NCBI GenBank assembly: GCA_963727045.1
Contig: CAVSES010000001.1
Span: 1,116,001 to 1,180,000 of the forward strand
DNA: 64,000 nucleotides
Source: Bog-1198 sp963727045
GTDB taxonomy: Bacteria; Pseudomonadota; Gammaproteobacteria; Steroidobacterales; Steroidobacteraceae
Direction of reading: 5' to 3'
In this document: piece by piece, positions 18,364-27,380 of the stretch
Layout of the letters: the number at the start of each line of letters is the position of its first letter
How positions within the stretch are numbered: position 1 is the stretch's first letter
Notes under the pieces: model-generated
Told to the model about the DNA's origin: nothing
Seen by the model: only the letters and a program-made list of their open reading frames with translations
Database searches by the model: none
Made by a program: the position numbers and the translations under genes

Positions 18364-18719
18364 TGATAATATCTATCGAAACAATTGAATAGATCGAGAA
18401 ATGCCCGCTAAAGCAAGGCACATCTTCAAATTGAGATCGGCCTGAATTGAAGGCGTTGCTTTATCCGATACATTTATTGATCGAACAGTGGCACGGTGAA
18501 CGCGGTACCCCACGACTGGGGCTCTAGATCATTCCCTTGGAAATTAGCTGAATTCGCCTCAGTCCAAGCGAGGGACTCTTCGCCCCGCACATTGCGACAC
18601 GTCTTCAGAACGTTGAATTAATCGGCGGACTGACGCTTTCGGACGCCGATGATCGACTTGTCCTCGCGAGCAACTGGAGCATTGCGTCGCCGATGCAGAG
18701 TCTTCCAACCCAGAAAGTC

Positions 18720-18885
18720 TCATGGCTTTTTGGCGACGACTTTGCCCTTTTCCCAAACGTAGATCGGCGTGCCATACATTCGCGCAGTTTTCTGCGCGTC
18801 CTTTGCTGCGCGGCGCAAGGCACGCCCCACACCAGCGGCAAAGCTCGGTGGGCGTGTTGGCTTCGCTCGCGTTTTCGGCTTCATC
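18720..18885 (-). pseudogene. Small kinase-partner gene, copy A, frameshifted
   Basis: This corresponds to the intact 54-residue gene at 32868-33032. The ATG at 18885 overlaps the kinase stop by one base (TGATG), suggesting translational coupling. One extra A in an A-run at 18840-18843 (four here, three in copy B) shifts the frame after about 15 codons. The true C-terminal codons (IYVWEKGKVVAKKP, then TGA) remain readable in the other frame. Confidence 0.8.
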
Positions 18886-19408
18886 AACCTTTCTCCAATA
18901 GTCGCGGCGCGCGTCCCGAATTGTCGTACACCGCCCAGCTGTCGGCCAATGGGCGGTAGATGCGCTGAAAGTTTTCCCAGCCTCTTACGAACCTGCGAAG
19001 AATGTCAGCCTGCGGAACATTGTGCCCGCCTTGACGCACTCACGCGGCGACTCGCCGCAGCGCCAATCGAGAGGAACCAAGCTTAAGATACACGATGTCG
19101 ATGCGGTAGCCGGCACGCTTCCAAGACTTGAGCCGGTGCATATAGGTGAGCCCGCTTAGCGTTGTCTCGAAGGCGAAATCCGCTCGGTCAGCCACAAGAC
19201 GATCTATTTCACCCAATACCATTCGGGCCGCCGCAATGGCCGCGATTTCTGGTTTCAAGGGCGACAGGCCGCTCGCTATGAGATCGGCATTGACGAAGTG
19301 GACCACCCTCGCGTTTTCGGGCAGATAACGGCGTGCGAACGTCGTCTTACCGGCACCGTTGGGACCTGCAATCAAGATGCATCGAGGTCGTCGCTTGGTC
19401 TTCGTCAC
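18885..19408 (-). pseudogene. Zeta-toxin-like P-loop kinase, copy A, nonsense mutation
   Basis: The ancestral protein would be 174 residues: Walker A GPNGAGKTTFARRYLP (from residue 15), a middle part with FAFETTLSGLTYMHRLKSWK, and the family-typical end NFQRIYRPLADSWAVYDNSG. Zeta-like kinases phosphorylate nucleotide sugars or other small substrates, and many act as toxins. Here an arginine codon is changed to TGA at 19040-19042, ending the product at 122 residues. The downstream frame to the ancestral stop at 18885 is still open. The first 122 residues are identical to copy B at 33557. Confidence 0.88.
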
Positions 19409-19532
19409 CGAGCTATTGTCCTCGATAGACTAGGGACTTCGCTAACGCACAACCGCATGAAACAAAAACGGACAGTGGCATTTATATTCCACAGTTGCGT
19501 TTGGCCAAACGCGCGTAAGTCTTTGATTTAAT

Positions 19533-19585
19533 GGTGGCCAGGGAGGGAATTGAACCCCCGACACGCGGATTTTCAGCCCGCTGCC
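19533..19585 (-). pseudogene. tRNA-Phe 3' fragment (attachment-site copy)
   Basis: These 53 bases match the 3' part of the intact tRNA-Phe at 33676 with one mismatch. They cover the anticodon arm, TPsiC arm, acceptor 3' strand and CCA. The 5' third is absent, and the following bases to the right are unrelated. Fragments of this form are left where islands integrate at a tRNA 3' end. Confidence 0.88.
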
Positions 19586-19642
19586 GGGTCTTCCAGGGGT
19601 TTATCAATCAATCACTTGCAGCGACTTGCCACCCCCTTCCCA

Positions 19643-19700
19643 GGCACACCAAGGCACAATCCTGGCACACTCAATCTGAGTTGGTCACAATCCCGGCACG
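19643..19700. other. Short direct repeats beside the tRNA fragment, possible integrase arm sites
   Basis: GGCACA occurs at 19643, 19653 and 19664, about 10-11 bp apart. A weaker GGTCACA lies at 19683 and GGCACG at 19695. Similar spaced GGCACA-type boxes are known just inside tRNA attachment sites of tyrosine-recombinase islands, where they bind the integrase arm domain. No integrase gene is visible nearby, so this is inference. Confidence 0.45.
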
Positions 19701-19817
19701 AGAGAAAGAAGCATCGGAACATACGCAGCGCGTTCGACCGAACTGCGCGGTCGCCGCCGCGACTCGCCGCTCCGCCGCCGCCACATCGGGACGCCGTTCG
19801 AGCAAGCTGGGACCCCA

Positions 19818-20092
19818 GCGCCACGCTGCAGCATGCGGACTCGATCGGACTTGAGCACCTGATCCTGGCCGGTGCTCGTATCAGAACCGGCTCCGCTCGC
19901 CCTTCCCCCATGACCAGGCCGACCTTTGCATGGAAGCTCACCGACCGGGAAGTCGCTGACGTCGCAACCTTCATTCGAAATAGCTGGCGCAACCAGGCAG
20001 CATCAGTGTCCGCCGCCGACGTGCAATCCGCGCGAAAGAAGGTGCACCTGGACACGGAGCACCTCACGGCCAATTCGGGAGATCAAAATTGA
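19818..20092 (+). pseudogene. C-terminal fragment of a c-type cytochrome
   Basis: The last ~90 codons of this reading frame look like the end of a membrane-associated cytochrome c of the alcohol/gluconate dehydrogenase type: SIGLEHLILAGAR, then MTRPTFAWKLTDREVADVAT and FIRNSWRNQAASVSAADV. The haem-binding CXXCH and everything upstream are missing. The sequence before it (19586 to about 19817) shows no related coding. It is a truncated remnant near the inner end of the tRNA-bounded segment. Confidence 0.65.
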
Positions 20093-20205
20093 GACGCTGG
20101 GTCGCTGGGTCCCTCGTGCCTACGACTAATCTTGAGGGTAATGGGAACGAGCGCCACGCTATACGGACGATGGTGCTTATCGAAGTAAATCCTCAGGTCA
20201 GGTCA

Positions 20206-23200
20206 TTAATACACGCGATATTGCACACTTTTCGTCAGCGTATTGCCCGCGCGATCAGTGCTCACCACGTTAAATTGCTTGACGCCCACAGTGCTGGTGT
20301 CGATCAGAGAGAACAAGGGTACTGTGCCATTGCACTGTTGGACGCCTGATCCAGAATCAAAACACGCATAAGCCGCCGGCCACTTCGAGCCACGCTTCAC
20401 TTGCTGGTTGTTCAAGGGCAGGAGAATTGCTATCAGCGGGGGCTTGCTGTCGATATTCAACGTAACCGTATTGCTTGCGGTGCCCCCTGCACTGGTGGCA
20501 GTGCACGTGAGTTTTGTGCCGTTTGTTTGCTGGGCGAGCACAGTTTGCCCACAGCCACTGCTTGCGCTGATCGCTGATTCTGGGTCCACAACGTTCCAGC
20601 TCACCGTCACACTCGATTGATACCAGCCGTTAGATCCAAGATTCCCTGCAAGCACTGGGGTGATCACGGGAGGTGTCGTGTCTTGCGGGTTTGAGACGGT
20701 ATAGGAGGCAACACCCGTCGCCTTATTTCCGGCGACATCCGTGGCCGCTACCGTCAACGATTTCGGACCCGCGGTACTGGTATCGAGCGGCACTCCGTTC
20801 GCCACCGAGCCAGTGCACGTTGTCACACCCGAGGTGACATCGGAGCAGACATAGCCTGCTGAAACCGCCTGGCCTACGGTGAATGATTGTCCGTTGACCG
20901 GTGAACCGATCGTCACCACGGGTGGGGTCGCATCGCGCATCACCGTAACTGATGAAGTGCTGGTGCCGCCCGCATTGGTCGCGGTGCAGGTCACGGCTTG
21001 TCCGGCGGTATCCGAAGCGATCGCGATCGTGCCACACCCCATCTCGTTGGTGATTGGAAAGGATCCTGGCACCACGTTCCAGCTGACCGAGACGTTGCCG
21101 GTATACCAGCCATTGGCGCCTTGTATGCCGCTGACCGTCGGCTGAATGACGGGAGGTGTGGGGACGACGCCGGCGCCCGGAACAAAGCGCACTCGATTAT
21201 TGCCGCTGTCCAGGATGTACAGCGTACCTTGTGCATTGAAGCCCAAGCCGGTTGGCGCTGAGATCAGGCCCACCGATGCAAGCTGACCATCGCCTGAGAA
21301 TCCGCCGGGAGAACCGACCCCTGGTGATACTGCGGCGCCGATGATCGACGAGAGAAGACCGGTGACGGCATCGACCTTGTGCACGGCGTTGTTATTGGTA
21401 TCCGCAATATAAAGGTTTCCGACACTATCGACGATGACACTCGACGGAGAGCTCAACGGCGAAGCCGTCGCAAGCACGCCCTCGGTGGCCACCCCCGAGA
21501 CTCCGTTACCAGCCACCGTCGTGATGAAACTGTTGGTCGCGTCAATCTTGCGTATCCGGTTGTTACCCGCATCGGCGATATAGAAAGAACCCTTCGAATC
21601 CAAGGATAGGCTGCTCGGATGATTAAGTTGCGCGGCCGTTGCCGCCGCGCCGTCGCCCGAAAAACCGGCCAAGCCTGTCCCGGCAAACGTTGAGATGAGG
21701 CCACTCACCGCGTCCACGCGCCGAATCGCGCTTGTCCCTGAATCGACGATGAAGAGATTGCCCGTGCCATCGAGGGCGACTCCGGTGGGATACTCAAGGC
21801 CCGCCGCCACGGCGGCGATGCCGTCCCCCGTATAGACGGTCGAGCCACTGCCCGCCACGGTGCTGATCGTGGCCGACTGCGCATCGATGCGTCGAATACG
21901 GCTATTGCCCGTGTCCGCGATGTACAGATTGCCGGCCGAATCGACCGCGATCCCCGTAGGATTATTGAGACTAGCGCCGATTGCCGCGGCCCCATCGCCG
22001 CCAAAGCCTGCAGTACCAATCCCCGCGACGGTGGAAATCAAGCCACTGGCGAGGGTGACCTTGCGAACACTGTTATTGGCGCTGTCGGCAATGTAGACAT
22101 TTCCCGCTGAATCGATCGCAATGTTGGCAGGGTATGAGAGTGCCAGTCCGCCGGCGATAGCGGCGCCTGCGTCGCCGAAGAGCTCCGCATTGCCATTACC
22201 GGCCAGCGTCCAAAGGCTGCCAGGCGTTGCATAGGTGAGCGAACTCACATTAAAGGTGTTGGTGCTGGTTGCGATGTTGCCTGAGGAATCTGTCGCCGTG
22301 ACCGTAAAGGTTTGCGCACCGACGGTGCTGGTATTTAAGGGAGCGCCGCTCGCGCTCGATCCAACACAGTTTGGCAGTGGGGCGCCGGTCCCGTCCGTGC
22401 AGGCGAAACTCGACGCGACCACGCTATTCTGTGGAAAGGCGGCTTGATCGGAGGGTGCCCGCAACACGCTCTGCGCGGGATCTGGCGTGAAGGTAAAGGT
22501 GTCTGGAAAATAAACCGTCGAGCTCCCTTGCCCCGCATTATGAACCCAGAACGTCAATAGGAGCGGGGCCAGCGGGTCCGTAGGCTGTGCTGGAATGATG
22601 GCGAAGTTCACTTGTCCGAGCGTGAAGTTGGCGAGCGGTTGACTCCAGATGACACCCGCGGAGCCTTCAATGGACAGTGAATCGCCGGGAGCGGCTGACT
22701 CCACCACGAACGCCAGCGCCGCCTCGCTAGTAATGGCATTCGTTAACACGACATTGTAGGCGGGAGATGCCGTCGTCAGTGCAGCACCTCCAGTGCCGTT
22801 TACTGATCCTCGAACCCCGTTCCCATCAGTCGGAGTAGTAATCCATTGAATATGGAAGGGAGGACTCGGCGTGGAGTGAGAATTCAAAATGGAATTCCGG
22901 ATGCGCCCGTTGATCAACCACTGGATCGGAACATTCGATTGGTTTTTTCCGTTGACGGCATTGGTCAGATCATCGAATGTGTATTGGTACTCGAGATCGC
23001 ACACACTTTTCTGAAGGCCGCCGGCAAACGCTCGATAGGTATCCACTTGCAACACCGAAGTGGATGCCAGGACGAACGTCGAGGTGGACGCATAGTCGAT
23101 GGAGTACCCCGTACAACCATTGTTTGTCATCACTACGGTTACGCCTGCCATCGCAGGGAGCGTCGATTGCCAGGCCAGAAGAAGAATTCCGGCAATGCCG

Positions 23201-23259
23201 ATCCGTTTCGCGTGGCGGGATACCCAATAGAAGCAGGAGAACGGCGCGCGAGTGTTCAT
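20206..23259 (-). CDS. Secreted NHL-repeat protein with Ig-like domains
   Basis: A 1017-residue exported protein. The ATG has AAGGGA six bases upstream. Residues 1 to about 38 form a signal peptide ending in LPAMAG. An N-terminal region of unknown fold is followed by an Ig-like stretch ending FTVTATDSSGNIATST. Six NHL repeats (about residues 372-695) come next, with the recurring pattern P.GIAVDSAGNLYIADTGN.RIRR, likely a six-bladed propeller. Three Ig/HYR-like segments follow (for example SLTVAATDVAGNKATG). There is no C-terminal anchor. NHL propellers usually bind protein or carbohydrate ligands, and the ligand here is unknown. It is divergent from the LuxR-type gene at 23395 across 135 bp. 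Confidence 0.85.
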   Translation of the reverse strand: MNTRAPFSCFYWVSRHAKRIGIAGILLLAWQSTLPAMAGVTVVMTNNGCTGYSIDYASTSTFVLASTSVLQVDTYRAFAGGLQKSVCDLEYQYTFDDLTNAVNGKNQSNVPIQWLINGRIRNSILNSHSTPSPPFHIQWITTPTDGNGVRGSVNGTGGAALTTASPAYNVVLTNAITSEAALAFVVESAAPGDSLSIEGSAGVIWSQPLANFTLGQVNFAIIPAQPTDPLAPLLLTFWVHNAGQGSSTVYFPDTFTFTPDPAQSVLRAPSDQAAFPQNSVVASSFACTDGTGAPLPNCVGSSASGAPLNTSTVGAQTFTVTATDSSGNIATSTNTFNVSSLTYATPGSLWTLAGNGNAELFGDAGAAIAGGLALSYPANIAIDSAGNVYIADSANNSVRKVTLASGLISTVAGIGTAGFGGDGAAAIGASLNNPTGIAVDSAGNLYIADTGNSRIRRIDAQSATISTVAGSGSTVYTGDGIAAVAAGLEYPTGVALDGTGNLFIVDSGTSAIRRVDAVSGLISTFAGTGLAGFSGDGAAATAAQLNHPSSLSLDSKGSFYIADAGNNRIRKIDATNSFITTVAGNGVSGVATEGVLATASPLSSPSSVIVDSVGNLYIADTNNNAVHKVDAVTGLLSSIIGAAVSPGVGSPGGFSGDGQLASVGLISAPTGLGFNAQGTLYILDSGNNRVRFVPGAGVVPTPPVIQPTVSGIQGANGWYTGNVSVSWNVVPGSFPITNEMGCGTIAIASDTAGQAVTCTATNAGGTSTSSVTVMRDATPPVVTIGSPVNGQSFTVGQAVSAGYVCSDVTSGVTTCTGSVANGVPLDTSTAGPKSLTVAATDVAGNKATGVASYTVSNPQDTTPPVITPVLAGNLGSNGWYQSSVTVSWNVVDPESAISASSGCGQTVLAQQTNGTKLTCTATSAGGTASNTVTLNIDSKPPLIAILLPLNNQQVKRGSKWPAAYACFDSGSGVQQCNGTVPLFSLIDTSTVGVKQFNVVSTDRAGNTLTKSVQYRVY

Positions 23260-23394
23260 TTTGATCCCTTCGCTTTTTTTATCATCCCTAGTTCAAATGG
23301 CAACGACGGCTGATCGCGCTGGTCGTGATTTCGTAATGGGACGTTGCAAATACAAGTCAGATTAGTCCTGGAAAAGGGACCATGAATCGCCCAA

Positions 23395-24594
23395 ATGGGG
23401 TATTTAGCGTCAACTGACGGCAATAATGGTAAATTCGACATGGGCGACGATACGGGGCCCGCGATGCTCAGCAGGACGAACACGTTCGAATCGATCGTCG
23501 GAGACCTCTACGAGGGAACGTTCGATGAGGGCGCGTGGGATCGCGGCCTTCGCGCGCTTGCTGGTCTCGTGGGTGGAGAGGGTCCGCTACTGATATCCGT
23601 CAACCCATCAACGCAAGAACTCCGCCGATTTAAGGTCTACTCCTACGACGCGGTGGTCTACCAGCAATATTTTAGCCGATGGTTATCTCAGGATATTCGA
23701 ATCGAGGCATCAAAAACGATTCCGTTGCTTGAGCCATTTACCGAGGCGCGATCGATCGGCGATCGGCGATGGCGAGGCAGCCTCATCTTTAATGAATTTC
23801 TCTATCAGAACGATTGCGCCTGGACACTCAACACCACGTTGCATCGGCAGGATGATAAGGCCACGGCACTGGTCATTCAGGCGACTCGCGCACGTGGGCC
23901 GTTTAGCCCAGAGGATTGCGATCACGTTCGCCCGCTGATCCCGCACGTCCGGCGTGCTTTGGAGATCAAAGACCGACTGGAATTGGCGCAGATCCGCCAC
24001 GACACCATTGCCCATTGCCTGGACCGCGTAAGCTTAGCGATATTGCTGCTTGATGACGCAGGGCGAATTGTTGAAGCCAGTTCCGGCGCAACGGAGATCC
24101 TGTGCACAGAAACTGGGATTCGTCGCAATACCGACGGGACCGTGTGGCTGCGGGGCACCGCGGGGCGCGAATTGAACGACTGGATCACCCACGGCACGGC
24201 ACGCCCGCAGAACGGCGACGGATTGCTGCACGTTCCCCGGCCATTAGCCCTTCCGTTGTCGGTCATGGTTGCGCGCCTCCCCACGAAGAACAGTTTGTGG
24301 ATTGGCGGAGCACCACCTTGTTGGATGTTGCTGTTGCTCGATCCTGACCGTCGGCTGCTGGCATCCACAGAACTGATTGCCCAGGACCTCGCTGTTTCTC
24401 TGCGCGAAGCGGAACTGGCTGCTCTGCTGGTTAACGGGTACGACATTAAGAACGCGGCTGACCGCCTGCATATCAGTTACCACACGGCGCGTACGCATCT
24501 GAAGTCTATTTTCTCCAGGACCGGCATTCACTCGCAGGCTGAATTGGTGCGAAGAATAGCGTGTGGCCCAGCGGGGGTTCGCCCTTGTAGATGA
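23395..24594 (+). CDS. LuxR-family transcriptional regulator
   Basis: A 399-residue regulator. The C-terminal helix-turn-helix (about residues 335-395) has the LuxR pattern: LREAELAALLVNGYDIKNAA, HISYHTARTHLKSIFSRTG and SQAELVRRI. The middle (ILLLDDAGRIVEASSGATEIL) looks PAS-like, and the N-terminal part (LYEGTFDEGAWDRGLRAL) resembles sensor regions of other large LuxR proteins. No receiver domain is visible. The start is uncertain: later ATGs at 23440 and 23464 are also possible and no clear ribosome site decides. It is divergent from the NHL-repeat gene, which it may control. The 3' end is close to an IS6 insertion at 24656 but looks complete. Confidence 0.85.
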   Translation: MGYLASTDGNNGKFDMGDDTGPAMLSRTNTFESIVGDLYEGTFDEGAWDRGLRALAGLVGGEGPLLISVNPSTQELRRFKVYSYDAVVYQQYFSRWLSQDIRIEASKTIPLLEPFTEARSIGDRRWRGSLIFNEFLYQNDCAWTLNTTLHRQDDKATALVIQATRARGPFSPEDCDHVRPLIPHVRRALEIKDRLELAQIRHDTIAHCLDRVSLAILLLDDAGRIVEASSGATEILCTETGIRRNTDGTVWLRGTAGRELNDWITHGTARPQNGDGLLHVPRPLALPLSVMVARLPTKNSLWIGGAPPCWMLLLLDPDRRLLASTELIAQDLAVSLREAELAALLVNGYDIKNAADRLHISYHTARTHLKSIFSRTGIHSQAELVRRIACGPAGVRPCR

Positions 24595-24655
24595 CAGGCC
24601 ATTGTTCGATTTCAGTCTGTGCGAAGGTGCGCGGCAAAATCGAAGCGCGCGAGAA

Positions 24656-25384
24656 GGAACTGTTGCATTGGGGGCGTCAAAAACCAGGATCACGACCTCG
24701 ATTCCCAAGTGGAACGGGCATTTTGAGATTCGCCTTTGGCGAAGTATTAGGCGAGCGCTCGGAGGCGCATCGGCGTTTGATCGCCCGATGATCCTGCTCA
24801 ATGAGATTGTTGAGGTACTGGCTACACCTCACCTGAACGTACTTCCACTTCGGATCCTCCCGCCGCAGAAGCCGAAGGGCCAGGTGGCTCTGCTTGAGGC
24901 CATCGAGCGTTATCTTGCGCGGCCACCGCGGTAAACACCTCGACAGTGCTTTGCGGAAGAATGCTTGTGCAGCAGCGACACTGCGATCCGGGCGAAGCAG
25001 AAAATCCACCGTCTTGCCATGCTTGTCGACAGCCCGATAGAGATAGTTCCACTTGCCCCGGACCTTGATGTAGGTCTCATCCACCCGCCAGGACGTATTC
25101 ACGGGTCGTGCGAAGCGGTTCCATCGCTTCTCGAACTCCGGCACATAGCGGATCACCCAGCGATGAATCGTCGTGTGCGACACGCTAATGCCGCGCTCCG
25201 CCATCATCGCCACGAGATCCCGATAACTCAACCGGTAGGTGATGTACCAGCGGACGCACAGCTCGATGATCTCGGCATCGAAGCGGCGACGGCGGTAAAT
25301 GGGATCTCGGGCAATAGGCCTGGTCATTTGGGCATCTCGTAGACGCCCGAATTGTACGACAATGCCCCTTAATGCAACGGAACC
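24656..25384 (-). mobile_element. IS6-family element, copy 1, about 730 bp
   Basis: The ends are inverted copies of a GG....GTTGCATT motif: GGAACTGTTGCATTGGGG at 24656 and, on the other strand, GGTTCCGTTGCATTAAGGGG at the right end near 25384. This matches the IS6-family end style (GGN..TGTTGCA). The length is slightly short for the family. I found no convincing 8 bp target duplication. Confidence 0.7.
24677..25327 (-). pseudogene. IS6-family transposase with replaced C-terminus
   Basis: From the ATG at 25327 (MTRPIARDPIYRRRRFDAE) it has the family core: RWYITYRLSYRDLVAMMAERG, a helix-turn-helix, WRVDETYIKVRGKWNYLYRA (first Asp), ITLDG (second Asp) and LIEQDHRAIKRRCA (Glu). After RRCAS the expected GFKSF...IAGIELAHRI end is missing and about 25 unrelated residues run into the left inverted repeat. 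An internal deletion near the 3' end has probably inactivated it. Confidence 0.8.
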
Positions 25385-25431
25385 CGCAAAAACAGCTCGG
25401 ATCACAAGCATCGGAAAAATAAAGAAATTTT

Positions 25432-25446
25432 TGGTGGCCAGGGAGG
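25432..25446 (-). repeat. 15 bp tRNA-Phe 3'-end copy (possible attachment core)
   Basis: TGGTGGCCAGGGAGG is identical to the first 15 bases (acceptor/CCA end) of the tRNA-Phe gene at 33676 and of the fragment at 19533. It is preceded by a T-rich run as in those two copies. It may mark another island border. The surrounding 25385-25672 otherwise holds no gene I can support. Confidence 0.55.
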
Positions 25447-25672
25447 CTCTGAAATTAATCGACTACGATTTTCTATCGATTCTATTTTTATTGTTTTGCG
25501 AATTTGAGTTGCCCCCAAAACTTCACCGGCCTACGAATTCGCGCTTGAGGACGACTGACTACGCTGCTCCGCTCTCCACTGGAATCATACCCCGATTTTG
25601 ATGATGCGCCAATTTTGGTGCAATGATTGCGTGCAAAAGGCGATCCTGGCGAAAGGCTTCACGAAAAACGTG

Positions 25673-26185
25673 CTAGTTGAGTTGCGGCACGCTTACCGGT
25701 CCGTAGACAAACCGCTGTTCGCTGTGCATGCTCCCAGCGTCGTTGATAACGTGCACGGGTAATCCATTTGATTTTGAGAGCCACGTTTTAGTAATCAGTC
25801 CCGTATCCCCTCGGAATTCGTACAAGCTCGCGGCCACCCCGTCGACAGTCTCGTCCCGGATAAAGCGACAGGTGTATTGGTTTTCTTTTCGATTATCAGC
25901 CATTTGATCAAGGTTATCTTGCGGAGACATACTAGGCGTCCACTTGCCGTCCGCTCCCCTCGTATACCGAGCTTTGCCAGTATTGATGGTCTCACTGTCC
26001 GCCGGCTTGCCGCCATTGACGTTAGGAAGACTCAATTTCATGTATGAGTGATTCGGCGTCGTGAGGCCCTTCGCCGTAGCATCGAACACGAGTTTACAGG
26101 TCGCATCCTCCGTGCCCGCGCGGGCGGAACCCAGGCTGGCGGTCAGGACGACGAGGGCAACGAGACCGAGCGTAGTTTTGTTCAT
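25673..26185 (-). CDS. Hypothetical exported protein
   Basis: A 170-residue protein from the ATG at 26185, with signal peptide MNKTTLGLVALVVLTASLGS ending ARAG. A GTG eight codons earlier (26209) is an alternative start, and no strong ribosome site decides. The mature part has two cysteines (CKLVFDATAKG and YTCRFIRDETVDG) that could form a disulfide. It has alternating polar/hydrophobic strands such as GVAASLYEFRGDTGLITKTW, suggesting a small periplasmic beta protein. I do not recognise the family. It lies between the attachment-like repeat and an IS6 remnant. Confidence 0.65.
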   Translation of the reverse strand: MNKTTLGLVALVVLTASLGSARAGTEDATCKLVFDATAKGLTTPNHSYMKLSLPNVNGGKPADSETINTGKARYTRGADGKWTPSMSPQDNLDQMADNRKENQYTCRFIRDETVDGVAASLYEFRGDTGLITKTWLSKSNGLPVHVINDAGSMHSEQRFVYGPVSVPQLN

Positions 26186-26516
26186 AGGAATGGAAACCGG
26201 ATCGGACACAAATTCCCGCCATCTATTTGCGCTGATGTGGTTACGCTCAGCTGAAAATGCGAATCAGTTGGCGGTTTAGGTGATTGATGCTAAACATGGT
26301 CGCTGAGACGAGAATTGATTTCCGCCCCATGGAGTTCTTACAGCCCACATCGCTACGGTCCTGTTGCATTTACGGGCATCAGTCTCAATTCGACCTTCGA
26401 AGCGCTTGGGTTGGCTCTCGCCAGCCACGATAAGTGTCTTGAAAGGAGGCATTTGTGATTGGGGGCCTGTCGGCCAGCGGCACGCGAGTGCGCCGTTTCA
26501 GCTCCAAAATCCCCAA

Positions 26517-27224
26517 ATGCAACAGAACCCCATCTACCGCAAGCGCGTCTACGATGCAGAAATCATTGCATTATGTGTGCGCTGGTACATCACCTACCGG
26601 CTGTCGTATCGAGATCTTGTGGAGATGATGGCCAAGCGCGGCGTCAAAGTCGCGCATTCGACGATCCTTCGGTGGGTCACTCGTTTCGTTCCGGAGTTCG
26701 AGAAGCGCTGGAACCGATTCTCGCGAGCCGTTGGCACGTCGTGACGAGTCGATGAGACGTGCATCTCCGTCAGAACGAAGTGGCACTACCTTTACCGCGC
26801 GGTCGACAAGCAGGGCAAGACCGTCGATTTCTTGCTCCGCCGCGACCGTGGAATTGCGGCCGCACAAGCATTCTTTCGCAAGGCGCTCGCGACGAACGCT
26901 CCACGCGCCCCACGCAAAGTGACTCCCGATGGTCATGTGCCGAGTCGGCGCGCACCGTGGCTGCTGCGCCGAGAGCATCCGTGCTGGCGTCACGTCAAAG
27001 TGCGGACCTGCAAATATCTGAACAACATCGTCGAGCAAGATCATCGGGCAATCAAGCGACGCTGTGCGTCGATGGCTGGGTTCAAGTCGTTCGCGAACTC
27101 GGCCATCACGATCGCTGGCATCGAGCTGGCCCATCGCATTCGCAAGGGACAATTCTCGTTTGGCCGCAGGCGTCGGCGCCATGGTTGGTCGAGGAAGGCC
27201 GAATGGGCGATGGCGCTCGCATAG
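26517..27224 (+). pseudogene. IS6-family transposase, copy 2, single nonsense codon
   Basis: The frame encodes a complete IS6-type transposase of about 235 residues except for one stop. It begins QQNPIYRKRVYDAEII and continues RWYITYRLSYRDLVEMMAKRG. Trp is replaced by TGA at 26742-26744, just before RVDETCISVRTKWHYLYRA. Then come TPDG, VEQDHRAIKRRC and the full C-terminal end GFKSFANSAITIAGIELAHR. All three catalytic acids remain. A terminal-repeat-like GGTCCTGTTGCATTT lies at 26357. The right end is lost next to another transposase fragment. Confidence 0.85.
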
Positions 27225-27225
27225 G

Positions 27226-27330
27226 GGCTTGCAGGACCGGTACAAATACCTGCTTCATGATCGCGACAGTATCTTTGCGAAGAACCTCGATGAGTCGATC
27301 GCAAAGCTCGGGATCAAGGCCCGTCGTTCC
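27226..27330 (+). pseudogene. Fragment of an rve/integrase-core transposase
   Basis: A short stretch directly after the IS6 transposase stop reads DRYKYLLHDRDSIFAKNLDE and then SIAKLGIKARRS. This is the second-Asp region (HDRD..F) of retroviral-integrase-type transposases. It covers only about 35 residues, with no start or end. It is debris from an element that replaced the IS6 right end. Confidence 0.65.
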
Positions 27331-27380
27331 CGCCACATTGCGTTGGCGGTTTTGCAGCGCTCATCTGGTTATATCGCTGT

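Larger units (their letters stand above)
18484..19585. repeat. 1.1 kb direct repeat, copy A
   Basis: This stretch matches 32626-33728 closely over its whole length, with a few small indels. It starts at AACAGTGGCACGGTGAACGC and ends inside the tRNA-Phe fragment. It contains the kinase/partner gene pair and the last 53 bp of the tRNA gene. Outside it the two loci share nothing I can see. Confidence 0.9.

Noticed and set aside
19531..19854. Plus-strand open frame beginning MVAREGIEPPTRGFS
   Set aside because: This start is the well-known false frame read antisense through a tRNA 3' end. It comes from the tRNA-Phe fragment and has no ribosome site.
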